DNA of 34,521 nt from JBFEYJ01 sp041546305 (GCA_041546305.1 JBFEWO010000009.1:1-34521), one strand, 5' to 3'; counted from the first letter of the stretch, positions 1-8,088 are shown. The notes: generated by a model not told the origin, from the letters alone. Numbers and translations: made by a program.

Positions 1-309
1 CTTGGGTTTGCGGCAGCTGCAGTTGTCATTCGGGCCATGAGGGCAGAAGGCAATCATGTCGATACCAGCACCGAGGTTGCTGAGTAAGCGACGCAATTTG
101 TCATGCATCGCATTGAGGGTAGCGATGTCGTAGAGGCCACGAGCGATACCTGATTGGTTAGTGGCGATGGCAACGCGGTACCCGGATTGGTTAAGCCGGG
201 CAATTGCTTCAAGGCTTCCTGGCAGTGGAATGAATTCATCGACGGTTTTGATAAATTCATCGGAATCCTGGTTGATGACGCCGTCGCGGTCGAGAATGAT
301 CAGTTTCAT
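1..309 (-). CDS. gmhB: D-glycero-beta-D-manno-heptose-1,7-bisphosphate 7-phosphatase, N-terminal part (cut by window edge)
   Basis: The enzyme removes the C7 phosphate from heptose bisphosphate in the ADP-heptose pathway for lipopolysaccharide core, in the cytoplasm. The first 103 codons are visible and the reading frame is open to the left edge, so the C-terminal part is missing. It opens MKLIILDRDGVIN, the HAD motif I with the nucleophile and general acid aspartates at residues 8 and 10, followed by a TNQSG motif II. Near the edge the string CPHGPNDNCSCRKP gives the C-x-H and C-x-C zinc ligands typical of GmhB, with a short loop between them. Its place beside glyS is common in gammaproteobacteria. 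The ATG at 309 is the natural start, although only a weak purine stretch precedes it. Identification is confident from the motifs; specificity for the alpha or beta anomer cannot be told. Confidence 0.9.
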   Translation of the reverse strand, partial: MKLIILDRDGVINQDSDEFIKTVDEFIPLPGSLEAIARLNQSGYRVAIATNQSGIARGLYDIATLNAMHDKLRRLLSNLGAGIDMIAFCPHGPNDNCSCRKPK

Positions 310-360
310 TAAAATACTCAGGTAAATGCGGTGTATTTGTTCTTGAGGACAATTCTCGAT

Positions 361-699
361 TTAGTCCCTGAATTCAGAGACCCGGATTCGACCGTTAATC
401 ATTTTTGATTCGCGTTGCATAATTTTGTCCATCTTTTTCCAGAAGGCGGCATTGAGGTCAAAATTAGCAGAGATGGCCGTGCCGATAAGCAGAATGAATA
501 AATCAGCAACTTCCTCGGCGAGTTGTTCCTTTGGTTTACCTTTAGTGATGGCGGAGCCGATTTCTCCCAATTCCTCCGCCATCAAGGCCATCCGATAGGT
601 CAGTTCTTCTCCGCCCTGGTTTTTGAAGTCATGCTTATCGTGAAAGGCCTGCACCGCGTCGAGCATTGCCTGATACGAGTCGGTGTTGCGCTCATTCAT
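361..699 (-). CDS. MazG-like nucleotide pyrophosphohydrolase
   Basis: This is a small all-alpha NTP pyrophosphohydrolase of the MazG-like type, which hydrolyses nucleoside triphosphates to monophosphate and pyrophosphate and is thought to clean the nucleotide pool. The protein has 112 residues, as expected for single-domain members. The metal-binding pattern is visible as EELGE, then EEVAD about 20 residues later (the ExxE and ExxD signature). I chose the ATG at 699 because GGAG lies seven bases before it; an upstream in-frame ATG at 711 has no ribosome binding site. The gene sits between gmhB and glyS, all on the minus strand, with a 59-base gap after the glyS stop, so it may be co-transcribed with glyQS. 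The substrate cannot be read from the sequence. Confidence 0.8.
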   Translation of the reverse strand: MNERNTDSYQAMLDAVQAFHDKHDFKNQGGEELTYRMALMAEELGEIGSAITKGKPKEQLAEEVADLFILLIGTAISANFDLNAAFWKKMDKIMQRESKMINGRIRVSEFRD

Positions 700-758
700 A
701 AATGACTCCATTGACGATCATGGGAGCTTGGTATGTCGACCCCTTCGATGAGCGTGCT

Positions 759-2834
759 TTATCCCTGTAGCTGTGACAAATCGGCGACTTCAAGGAAGAG
801 ATTACGAAGACGACTGAGTAAAGCAAGACGATTTGCACGGACCTTTGCATCATCCGCCATGACCATCACGGATTCGAAGAAGTTATCCACTACTTCACGC
901 AGACCGGCAAGTTCCTTTAGAGCCGTTTCATAGTTGCGCTGCGCAAACAAGGGCGATACACGTACAGAGATGGCCTCAACCTGCTGATGCAGTGCCAGTT
1001 CTGCTGCTTCAAGAAGTAAGGTGGTATCAACAGTTGCAGGGATAGGTTCTTCGGTCTTTTTCAGAATATTGCTGATACGTTTGTTGGCGGTAGCGAGACT
1101 TTCTGCTTCGGCCATATCACGGAAGGCAGTGACTGCCTTGAGACGGGCATCGAAGTCGAGGGGATGTGTTGGGCGTTGTGCGAGGACTGCCTCGAAGGTG
1201 TCAGGTGCCACCCCAGCCTCATGATAGTAAGCCTTGAGACGTCCCATCATGAAGTCGAATACCTGGCTAGTGACTTCTTGATTATCAAGCAGACCGTGAT
1301 GTGCCTCGGTAGCGTGGTTGAGCGTTTCATGAAGATCAAGATTGAGTTTTTGCTCGATGATGATCCGCAGGGCGCCCAGCGCGGCGCGCCGCAGTGCAAA
1401 CGGGTCTTTGTCACCGCTTGGCACCTGGCCGATGCCGAAGATGCCGATGAGGGTATCGAGCTTGTCGGCAACGGCCAACGCCTGACCTGTTTTACTTGAG
1501 GGTAGCTGGTCACCGGCAAAGCGGGGCATATATTGCTCATCCAGTGCCAAGGCGACTTCCGATGGTTCCCCATCGTGCTGGGCATAGTAACGGCCCATAA
1601 TGCCTTGCAGTTCGGGGAATTCGCCGACCATGGCTGTCATGAGATCGCATTTTCCGAGCTGTGCAGAGCGCTCAGCGTACTGCGGATTACCACCGATATC
1701 TGCGGCGATTTTGCCAGCTAATGTTACGATCCGCTGTGATTTATCAAAAACCGTACCGAGTTTTTGTTGGAAGAGAACGGTTTTTAGACTATCGATGCGA
1801 TCTTCAAGACGCAGTTTGCGATCCTGGTTCCAGAAGAAATCCGCGTCGGTAAGGCGCGGGCGAATCACACGCTCATTCCCCTCGCGAACATAATCCGGGT
1901 GACGGCTTTCAATATTACTGACGGTGATGAAATTGGGCAGCAGTTTGCCGGCCTTGTCCACCATATGGAAATATTTCTGGTGGCCCTTCATCGCTGAGAT
2001 CAGGCATTCGGGTGGCACCTCAAGGAAGCGCTCCTCAAAGCTACCCACCACTGCCAGTGGCCATTCGACGAGACCGGTAACCTCGTCAAGCAGGTCATCA
2101 TCGATAATGGCCTTGCCGCCAGCTTCTTCGGCGGCCAGCATGACTTGGGCCCGAATCTCTTCACGGCGCTTGTCGAATTCGGCAATGACCCGACCGGTGG
2201 TTTCGAGCAAAGGGGCGTAGGCAGCCGGTTCACCGATGAAGATGGGTGCCGGATGATGGAAGCGGTGCCCATAGGTATCGCGACCACTTTTGACACTTAG
2301 AATTTCAGTATCAATTACATCGTCACCGAACAGCAGGACAACCCAGTGAACCGGGCGTACAAATTCGGTGTCCAGATCGCCCCACCGCATGCGCTTGGGG
2401 ATAGGAAGTTTGTCGAGGGCCGTTTGCAGAATGCCGGGAACCAGTTCGTGGGTGGCCTGACCTTTTTGGGCAGAGCGGAAGACCAGCCAGGTGCCCTTCT
2501 CGGTTTGCAGTTTTTCCAGCTGTTCGACGGTGGTGCCGCAGGAGCGGGCAAAACCTTCGGTAGCCTTGGTCGGATTACCATCGTCATCAAAAGCGGCATT
2601 GAGCGCGGGTCCACGGCGCTCCACAGTTTTATCGGCCTGGGCGGCATCGAGTTGCTTGACGAGAACCGCAAGGCGGCGCGGAGCGGCAAAGGATTCAATG
2701 CCGGCGAAATCTAGCTCAGCTTTTTTCAGACCCTCGGCAATACCCGCCGTGAAGGCATTGGCCAGTTTCAGTAGTGCCTTGGGTGGGAGTTCTTCAGTAC
2801 CGACTTCGATCAGGAGGTCGCGTATATCGCTCAT
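759..2834 (-). CDS. glyS: Glycine--tRNA ligase beta subunit
   Basis: This is the beta subunit of the bacterial alpha2-beta2 glycyl-tRNA synthetase, which recognises tRNA-Gly and completes the enzyme with GlyQ. The 691-residue length matches the family. The N-terminus reads LLIEVGTEELPPKAL, the classic GlyS opening, and the middle has MRWG, FVRPVHW and MKGHQKYF segments well known from GlyS. The C-terminal part is the anticodon-binding-like helical domain. The ATG at 2834 is preceded by a strong GAGGAGGG that lies inside the last codons of glyQ. Only one base separates the glyQ stop from this start, so the two subunits are translationally coupled and should be made in equal amounts. Nothing is unusual in the reading frame. 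Confidence 0.97.
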   Translation of the reverse strand: MSDIRDLLIEVGTEELPPKALLKLANAFTAGIAEGLKKAELDFAGIESFAAPRRLAVLVKQLDAAQADKTVERRGPALNAAFDDDGNPTKATEGFARSCGTTVEQLEKLQTEKGTWLVFRSAQKGQATHELVPGILQTALDKLPIPKRMRWGDLDTEFVRPVHWVVLLFGDDVIDTEILSVKSGRDTYGHRFHHPAPIFIGEPAAYAPLLETTGRVIAEFDKRREEIRAQVMLAAEEAGGKAIIDDDLLDEVTGLVEWPLAVVGSFEERFLEVPPECLISAMKGHQKYFHMVDKAGKLLPNFITVSNIESRHPDYVREGNERVIRPRLTDADFFWNQDRKLRLEDRIDSLKTVLFQQKLGTVFDKSQRIVTLAGKIAADIGGNPQYAERSAQLGKCDLMTAMVGEFPELQGIMGRYYAQHDGEPSEVALALDEQYMPRFAGDQLPSSKTGQALAVADKLDTLIGIFGIGQVPSGDKDPFALRRAALGALRIIIEQKLNLDLHETLNHATEAHHGLLDNQEVTSQVFDFMMGRLKAYYHEAGVAPDTFEAVLAQRPTHPLDFDARLKAVTAFRDMAEAESLATANKRISNILKKTEEPIPATVDTTLLLEAAELALHQQVEAISVRVSPLFAQRNYETALKELAGLREVVDNFFESVMVMADDAKVRANRLALLSRLRNLFLEVADLSQLQG

Positions 2835-2835
2835 G

Positions 2836-3753
2836 TTATTTGCCCTCCTCTTTCAACATGGGGAAACCGAGCGCTGCGCGGGCATCGTAATAGGCCTGCG
2901 CCACAGCACGGGCCAGGGCGCGTACGCGCAGGATGTAGCGCTGGCGTTCGGTAACGGAAATGGCATGGCGCGCGTCCAGCAGGTTGAAGGTATGCGATGC
3001 CTTGAGTACCTGTTCATAGGCTGGCAGCGGAAGACCGGCCTCGATCAGAGCATTGCTCTGTTTTTCACACTGGTCGAACAGGGAAAAATGGAAGTCCACA
3101 TCGGCGTGCTCGAAGTTATAGGTGGATTGCTCCACCTCATTCTGGTGGTAGACATCCCCATAGGTGACTGGGCCATTGGGTCCATGGGTCCACACCAGGT
3201 CGAACACGCTTTCCACTCCCTGCAGGTACATGGCAATGCGCTCAAGACCATAGGTGATCTCACCGGTAACCGGCTTGCAATCCAGTCCACCGACTTGCTG
3301 GAAATAGGTGAATTGGGTCACTTCCATGCCGTTGAGCCATACCTCCCAGCCAAGCCCCCAGGCACCCAGGGTGGGGGATTCCCAGTTATCCTCGACAAAG
3401 CGGATATCGTGCTCCAGAGGATCGATTCCCAGCATTTTGAGCGACCCGAGGTAGAGCTCCTGGATATTGAGCGGCGAGGGTTTGATGATCACCTGGAACT
3501 GATAGTAATGCTGCAGGCGGTTGGGATTCTCGCCGTAGCGGCCGTCGGTGGGGCGGCGCGACGGTTGCACGTAGGCGGTAGCCCATGGTTCAGGACCAAT
3601 AGCACGCAGGAAGGTGGCAGGATGGAAGGTGCCTGCTCCTACCTCCATATCCAGAGGTTGCAGGATGACACAGCCCTGCTCCGCCCAGTACTGTTGTAGC
3701 GCAAGAATGAGTCCCTGAAAGGTCGAGACGTCTGCCGGGTTCGTTCCGCTCAA
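2836..3753 (-). CDS. glyQ: Glycine--tRNA ligase alpha subunit, TTG start
   Basis: This is the catalytic alpha subunit of glycyl-tRNA synthetase, which activates glycine with ATP. The 305-residue protein has the family hallmarks FQGLIL, PLDMEVGAGTFHP, QPSRRPTDGRYGENPNR and NEVEQSTYNFE, and ends with the ALGFPM segment. No ATG exists upstream of the conserved FQGLIL. The only reasonable start is TTG at 3753, which has AAAGGT seven bases before it and gives a nine-residue extension before the conserved core. It is the first gene of the glyQ-glyS pair, and a minus-strand promoter-like element lies about 30 bases upstream. A rare TTG start may reduce initiation, but that is inference. Confidence 0.96.
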   Translation of the reverse strand: MSGTNPADVSTFQGLILALQQYWAEQGCVILQPLDMEVGAGTFHPATFLRAIGPEPWATAYVQPSRRPTDGRYGENPNRLQHYYQFQVIIKPSPLNIQELYLGSLKMLGIDPLEHDIRFVEDNWESPTLGAWGLGWEVWLNGMEVTQFTYFQQVGGLDCKPVTGEITYGLERIAMYLQGVESVFDLVWTHGPNGPVTYGDVYHQNEVEQSTYNFEHADVDFHFSLFDQCEKQSNALIEAGLPLPAYEQVLKASHTFNLLDARHAISVTERQRYILRVRALARAVAQAYYDARAALGFPMLKEEGK

Positions 3754-3789
3754 GGTGATACCTTTATATATTGGGTTCCAAAGCCAGCC

Positions 3790-3817
3790 ATTATAGCTTG
3801 CGTGTTATGGTGGATAA
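3790..3817 (-). promoter_or_regulatory. Possible sigma-70 promoter for glyQ-glyS
   Basis: On the minus strand a perfect TATAAT lies at 3790-3795 and a weak -35-like TTATCC at 3812-3817, with a 16-base spacer. Transcription would begin near 3783, about 30 bases before the glyQ TTG. The -10 is convincing, the -35 matches at only three of six positions. The rest of the 172-base divergent gap (3754-3925) is AT-rich and should also hold the promoter for the PP-loop gene, which I could not place. Confidence 0.45.
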
Positions 3818-3925
3818 CAGGGGGAGGATAGATGGGCGCCTATGTAATTCGTGTGAATCGGGACTTGTTGGGGTAATTAAGGTAAAATTCCCCCCTTTCT
3901 CACAGCAGTCCTTAGTAATCCATCC

Positions 3926-4969
3926 ATGACGCAACAACGCAAGGCGGTCGCCCTTATCTCAGGCGGCCTCGACTCACTTCTCGCTGCCAAGGTAATGCTC
4001 GAACAGGGTATCCATGTCGAGGGGATCAACTTCTTCACCGGCTTCTGTGTGGAGGGGCACACCCACGCCATCCGCAAGAAGGACAAGACCAAGCCAAAGC
4101 GGAATAATGCTCTGTGGTCGGCGGAGCGGCTGGGGATCAAGTTGCACATCATCGATATCGTCGAAGAGTACAAGGATGTACTGCTTAACCCAAAGCACGG
4201 CTACGGCGCCAATATGAATCCCTGCCTGGATTGCAAGATCTTCATGGTGCACAAGGCGCTGGAGTGGGCAGAGAAGCACGGCTTCGACTTTATCATCACC
4301 GGCGAGGTGGTGGGCCAGCGCCCGATGTCGCAGCGCAAGGACACCATGCCGGTGGTGGCACGCGAGTCGGGGGCCGAAGATCGATTGCTGCGTCCGCTCT
4401 GCGCCAAGAACCTCCCCCCTACCCTGCCAGATCGCGAGGGGTGGGTGGACAGGGAGAAGCTCTACGACTTCTCCGGCCGTAACCGCAAACCGCAGATGGA
4501 ATTGGCGAAAAAATTTGGTTTTGAAGATTATGCCTCCCCTGCGGGAGGCTGCTGCTTCCTGACCGATGAGGCCTACTCACGCAAGCTGATGGATTTATGG
4601 CAAGGGCGCGGTTCGCGTGAATACGAGATGGATGACATTATGTTGCTCAAGGTGGGGCGTCACATTCGGCCGGCACCCAATTTCAAGCTAATCGTCAGTC
4701 GGGAAGAGGGGGAGAACAACTTTCTTACCGGATACAAGAAGCAGTTCATCCATATGTTTACGACCTCACACCCGGGGCCAATGGTGCTGGTGGATGGGGA
4801 TGTTACCGAGGCTGATCTGGAGTTGGCGGCGCGGATCACAGCTCGATACGGCAAAGGGCGTACGGCTGAAAAGGTTACCGTCGAGGTCCATTTCCCCGAT
4901 GGTGATAGCCGAACCTTCGAGGTCACTCCCATGCCCCCGCATGAGGTGAAAGAGGAGTGGATGGTATGA
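3926..4969 (+). CDS. MnmA/ThiI-like PP-loop ATPase, probable tRNA sulfurtransferase
   Basis: This is an adenylating PP-loop protein related to the tRNA thiolases MnmA and ThiI. The ATP-binding loop SGGLDS is at residues 12-17. Two cysteine sites follow at positions comparable to the MnmA catalytic pair: NPCLDC (C100, C103) and GGCC (C209, C210). The CxxC plus a later cysteine also resembles thiolases that hold a [4Fe-4S] cluster. The C-terminal third, from about residue 225, reads LLKVGRHIRPAPNFKLIVS and looks like the NFACT-R-type RNA-binding module found on ThiI-like proteins. The 347-residue length suits this family, and canonical MnmA lacks that tail. The stop overlaps the tusA start by four bases, so sulfur is probably delivered by TusA. 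Automated pipelines often label such proteins tRNA methyltransferase or MnmA; a thiolation role is more likely. The modified nucleoside is unknown. Confidence 0.8.
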   Translation: MTQQRKAVALISGGLDSLLAAKVMLEQGIHVEGINFFTGFCVEGHTHAIRKKDKTKPKRNNALWSAERLGIKLHIIDIVEEYKDVLLNPKHGYGANMNPCLDCKIFMVHKALEWAEKHGFDFIITGEVVGQRPMSQRKDTMPVVARESGAEDRLLRPLCAKNLPPTLPDREGWVDREKLYDFSGRNRKPQMELAKKFGFEDYASPAGGCCFLTDEAYSRKLMDLWQGRGSREYEMDDIMLLKVGRHIRPAPNFKLIVSREEGENNFLTGYKKQFIHMFTTSHPGPMVLVDGDVTEADLELAARITARYGKGRTAEKVTVEVHFPDGDSRTFEVTPMPPHEVKEEWMV

Positions 4970-5199
4970 GTCATTACGAATTAAATGCCCGCCGCCTGCT
5001 CTGTCCAATGCCGGTGATTCGTACTCAAAACAAGGTGGAAGAACTGGAGCCCGGCGATACGCTTGAGGTCCTGGCCACCGACCCGGGGGTGCTGAATGAT
5101 ATCCCTGCCTGGTGCCGTATCAATGGTCATAAGGTACTGGATAGCGGAGAGAGAGACGGTGAGGTTTATGTGTTGTTACAGGTCGGCGAGCCTAGTTAA
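4966..5199 (+). CDS. tusA: TusA-family sulfur carrier protein
   Basis: TusA-like proteins carry a persulfide on one cysteine and hand sulfur on, in E. coli to the thiouridine pathway through TusBCDE and MnmA, and in sulfur oxidisers to Dsr or Hdr-like systems. This 77-residue protein has the signature LLCPMPVIRT, with the active cysteine at residue 13 in a CPxP motif near the start of the first helix. The ATG at 4966 overlaps the TGA of the upstream PP-loop gene (ATGA) and has AGAGGAG eight bases before it; an in-frame GTG nine bases upstream has no such site. The tight overlap argues that the PP-loop enzyme is its partner here. No dsr or hdr genes are in view. Family membership is secure; the exact pathway is inferred. 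Confidence 0.9.
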   Translation: MSHYELNARRLLCPMPVIRTQNKVEELEPGDTLEVLATDPGVLNDIPAWCRINGHKVLDSGERDGEVYVLLQVGEPS

Positions 5200-5294
5200 A
5201 CACCACGGTTTTCTCCATAGGGTATAAAAGCGTTTGATTGATTGCTGATTTAGCGTACGCTCTGGGTCTTCAGTAAGAAAACAATACATCTCGC

Positions 5295-6485
5295 ATGGGC
5301 GGACACCACCACCACCATCACCATCATCACGAAACAGGGAACGGGGCAGACCAACGCTATCGGGAGATTCGCTGGGTCACCCTGGTTGGGTCGGCTATTG
5401 ACCTGACGCTTGGCGTCCTCAAATTGGTGTTTGGGTTTATCGCCAATTCACAAGCCCTGATCGCAGACGGTATTCACTCTCTTTCTGATCTTGCCACCGA
5501 TTTTATGGTGCTTTTCGCAGCCAAGCACGGCAGTCGTGATGCCGATGAATCCCACCCCTATGGCCACGGTCGTTTCGAGACATTGGCGACCGTCGCGTTG
5601 GGCATCGCTCTGGTCGTGGTGGCTGCGGGTATTGCCTGGGATGCAGTAGAACGATTATTTAATCCTGAAGCTCTGCTAGAGCCAGGGATATGGGCGTTAG
5701 TGGTGGCTCTCGTGTCGGTCTTCTCCAAGGAGTGGATTTACCACTACACCATGCATCTGGCAAAAAAGCTCAAATCGAACATGCTTAAAGCAAACGCCTG
5801 GCATAGTCGTACCGATGCAATATCCTCCATTGTGGTGGTGATCGGTGTTGCAGGAACGATGGCCGGACTGGAGTATCTTGATGCCGTGGCTGCTGTGGTG
5901 GTGGGTGTCATGGTGGCGAAGATTGGTTGGGATCTGGCCTGGCAAAGTTTACACGAGCTAGTCGACGCAGCCCTGGAGCCGGAGCGTGTGGAGAATATCC
6001 GGCGGGAGATCCTCAGCGTCGGAGGTGTTCGAGAGTTGCACATGCTGCGTACACGCATGATGGGTGGGGATGCTCTCGTGGATGTGCATGTCCTGGTCGA
6101 TCCGAAAGTGAGTGTATCCGAGGGCCACTACATAGGAGAGAAGGTCCGCCAGCGTCTTCTCGATAAGGTGGATGAGGTCAGCGATGTCATGGTGCACGTT
6201 GATCCGGAAAACGATGAGAAGCAAAAACCGAGTCTCGGGCTCCCATCACGCAGCTGGATACGTAATCAATTGGAGCAGCGGTGGACCGACCTGCCTTTGA
6301 CAAAAAAAATTGAGCGAATCTCCCTGCACTATCTCGACGGTAAGCTAGACATTGAGGTATGTTTGCCCGCTGCCGCAATACCCGTAACCGAGGCAGAGAA
6401 AGAACAGTTGCAGGCGCTCTATCGAAGTGCCGATGATATGGCGGAAATTCGGGAAATAGTGGTCTATTTTAGAAATGCACGATAG
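5295..6485 (+). CDS. Cation diffusion facilitator (CDF) metal efflux transporter with natural polyhistidine N-terminus
   Basis: This is an inner-membrane metal/proton antiporter of the CDF family, 396 residues with about six membrane segments between residues 27 and 210 and a cytoplasmic C-terminal domain. The transport site is seen as HSLSD (H61, D65) in the second helix and HSRTD (H170, D174) in the fifth; the double HxxxD pattern is typical of zinc-type CDFs, where FieF has aspartate at the first position. SHPYGHGRFE between helices two and three is a family hallmark. The protein begins MGG followed by nine histidines (residues 4-12), a likely metal-buffering tail. The C-terminal domain is longer than in FieF. 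No clear ribosome binding site precedes the ATG. It follows tusA by 95 bases and is probably a separate unit. The metal is likely zinc, possibly with others. Confidence 0.9.
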   Translation: MGGHHHHHHHHHETGNGADQRYREIRWVTLVGSAIDLTLGVLKLVFGFIANSQALIADGIHSLSDLATDFMVLFAAKHGSRDADESHPYGHGRFETLATVALGIALVVVAAGIAWDAVERLFNPEALLEPGIWALVVALVSVFSKEWIYHYTMHLAKKLKSNMLKANAWHSRTDAISSIVVVIGVAGTMAGLEYLDAVAAVVVGVMVAKIGWDLAWQSLHELVDAALEPERVENIRREILSVGGVRELHMLRTRMMGGDALVDVHVLVDPKVSVSEGHYIGEKVRQRLLDKVDEVSDVMVHVDPENDEKQKPSLGLPSRSWIRNQLEQRWTDLPLTKKIERISLHYLDGKLDIEVCLPAAAIPVTEAEKEQLQALYRSADDMAEIREIVVYFRNAR

Positions 6486-6505
6486 TAGTGCGTTAAGGTT
6501 TGTTT

Positions 6506-6522
6506 AGCACTGTTATGGTGCA
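6506..6522. promoter_or_regulatory. Probable NtrC-binding site upstream of glnA
   Basis: The 17-base element AGCACTGTTATGGTGCA fits the NtrC enhancer dyad TGCACCA-N3-TGGTGCA: the right half is perfect and the left half keeps GCAC. It lies about 100 bases before the predicted sigma-54 start of glnA, a usual enhancer distance. I see no second strong copy in this gap. Confidence 0.7.
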
Positions 6523-6586
6523 TTGCGGGCATCGCTTGCGCAGGATTATAAAAAAGGAAACCATATAATTCAAAGAATTATGTGTC

Positions 6587-6602
6587 TGGCATGTTTCATG
6601 CT
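6587..6602 (+). promoter_or_regulatory. Sigma-54 (RpoN) promoter of glnA
   Basis: The element TGGCATGTTTCATGCT matches the -24/-12 consensus TGGCAYR-N4-TTGCW at all but one defined position. GG (6588-6589) and GC (6600-6601) are separated by exactly ten bases, as required. Transcription should start near 6613, about 66 bases before the glnA ATG. Together with the NtrC-type dyad at 6506 this indicates induction of glnA under nitrogen limitation. Confidence 0.8.
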
Positions 6603-6625
6603 TTAAAGAGTAATAGAAATTAAGT

Positions 6626-6645
6626 ATGCCCCCAATAAGGGGTAT
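6626..6645 (+). other. Small hairpin in the glnA leader
   Basis: ATGCCCC (6626-6632) can pair with GGGGTAT (6639-6645) across a six-base loop, including one G-T pair. It lies inside the predicted 5' leader, 20-30 bases before the ribosome binding site. It could stabilise the leader; it is too short to call a riboswitch, and no T-run follows. Confidence 0.3.
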
Positions 6646-6678
6646 TCCGGTTTGAACAATTCACTTTGGAGGCCACTG

Positions 6679-8088
6679 ATGTCTGCAGAAAACGTAGCAA
6701 AACTTGTAAAGGATAGCGGTGCGAAGTGGGTCGACTTCCGCTTCACCGACACCCACGGTAAAGAGCAGCACGTTACTTACCCGTCCAGCTGCGTCAACGA
6801 AGACCTGTTCGTTGATGGCAAGATGTTCGACGGCTCATCCATCTCCGGCTGGAAGGGGATCAACGAGTCTGACATGATCATCCGTCCCGATGCCTCTACC
6901 GCCTATCTTGACCCCTTCGCCGACGAGGCGATGGTTGTCATGACCTGCGATATCGTCGAGCCTGCCACCATGGAAGGCTACGAGCGTGACCCCCGTTCCG
7001 TCGCCCGTCGCGCCGAGGAGTACCTGAAGTCCACCGGAATCGCCGACACTGCCCTGTTCGGTCCCGAGCCTGAATTCTTCATCTTCGACGACGTTCGTTG
7101 GGGCGCCGACATGAGCGGTTCCTTCGTCAAGATCGACTCCGAAGAGGCCGGCTGGAACTCTGAGAAGGTTTATGCCGATGGCAACATGGGTCACCGTCCC
7201 GGCGTCAAGGGTGGCTACTTCCCCGTTCCCCCGGTCGACTCCCTGCACGACATCCGTGCCGCCATGTGTATGGCGATGGAGGAGATTGGCCTTGAGATCG
7301 AGGTACACCACCACGAGGTGGCTACTGCCGGCCAGTGTGAAATCGGCGTTGGCGCCAACACCCTCACCAAGAAGGCAGACGAGGTGCAGAAGCTGAAGTA
7401 CTGCGTGCACAACGTTGCCCACAGCTACGGCAAGACTGCAACCTTCATGCCCAAGCCGATGGTGGGTGACAACGGTTCCGGTATGCACGTCCACATGTCA
7501 CTCTCCAAGGACGGCGTGAACCTGTTCTCCGGTAACGAGTACGGCGGCCTCTCCGAGATGGCCCTCTACTACATCGGCGGTGTGATCAAGCACGCCAAGG
7601 CCCTCAACGCCTTTACCAATCCTGCCACCAACAGCTACAAGCGTCTGGTCCCCGGCTTCGAGGCCCCGGTTATGCTGGCCTACTCCGCCCGTAACCGTTC
7701 CGCCTCTATTCGTATCCCCTATACCACCAACCCGAAGGCCCGTCGTATGGAGGTTCGCTTCCCTGACCCGACCGCCAACCCCTACCTGGCCTTCTCAGCG
7801 CTGATGATGGCCGGTCTGGACGGTATCATGAACAAGATCCACCCCGGTGAGGCGATGGACAAGGACCTGTACGACTTGCCGCCTGAGGAGGAGAAGAAGA
7901 TCCCGACCGTGTGCCACGCCCTGGATCAGGCCCTGGCTGAGCTGGATAAAGACCGCGCCTTCCTTACCGCCGGTGGCGTCTTCACCGACGACATGATCGA
8001 TGCCTACATTGCCCTGAAGATGGCCGATGTAACCCGCATCCGCATGACCACGCACCCGGTCGAGTTCGACATGTACTACAGCTGCTAA
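6679..8088 (+). CDS. glnA: Type I glutamine synthetase
   Basis: This cytoplasmic dodecameric enzyme makes glutamine from glutamate, ammonium and ATP. The 469-residue length equals that of E. coli GlnA. Visible family segments are FDGSSISGW, the ATP/glutamate site around NGSGMHVHMSL, and NPATNSYKRLVPG. The adenylylation loop KDLYDLPPEE is present with tyrosine 398, so activity is probably tuned by GlnE. I chose the ATG at 6679 because TTTGGAGG lies just upstream and the protein then starts MSAENV like other GlnA proteins; an upstream TTG at 6652 would only add nine residues. Codon use is visibly more biased toward C-ending codons than in neighbouring genes, which fits high expression. Transcription is probably from the sigma-54 element at 6587, and a strong terminator follows at 8107. 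Confidence 0.98.
   Translation: MSAENVAKLVKDSGAKWVDFRFTDTHGKEQHVTYPSSCVNEDLFVDGKMFDGSSISGWKGINESDMIIRPDASTAYLDPFADEAMVVMTCDIVEPATMEGYERDPRSVARRAEEYLKSTGIADTALFGPEPEFFIFDDVRWGADMSGSFVKIDSEEAGWNSEKVYADGNMGHRPGVKGGYFPVPPVDSLHDIRAAMCMAMEEIGLEIEVHHHEVATAGQCEIGVGANTLTKKADEVQKLKYCVHNVAHSYGKTATFMPKPMVGDNGSGMHVHMSLSKDGVNLFSGNEYGGLSEMALYYIGGVIKHAKALNAFTNPATNSYKRLVPGFEAPVMLAYSARNRSASIRIPYTTNPKARRMEVRFPDPTANPYLAFSALMMAGLDGIMNKIHPGEAMDKDLYDLPPEEEKKIPTVCHALDQALAELDKDRAFLTAGGVFTDDMIDAYIALKMADVTRIRMTTHPVEFDMYYSC

Noticed and set aside
2491..3699. A 402-codon plus-strand frame opposite glyS and glyQ
   Set aside because: It spans two well-identified minus-strand genes and their junction, with no protein-like motif; it is a codon-bias shadow.
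6626..6645. Riboswitch or glnA-type RNA motif in the glnA leader
   Set aside because: Only a single short hairpin is visible, without the conserved core of known glutamine-sensing RNAs, and the leader is short.
6835..7494. A 219-codon minus-strand frame opposite glnA
   Set aside because: Antisense shadow of the highly codon-biased glnA.
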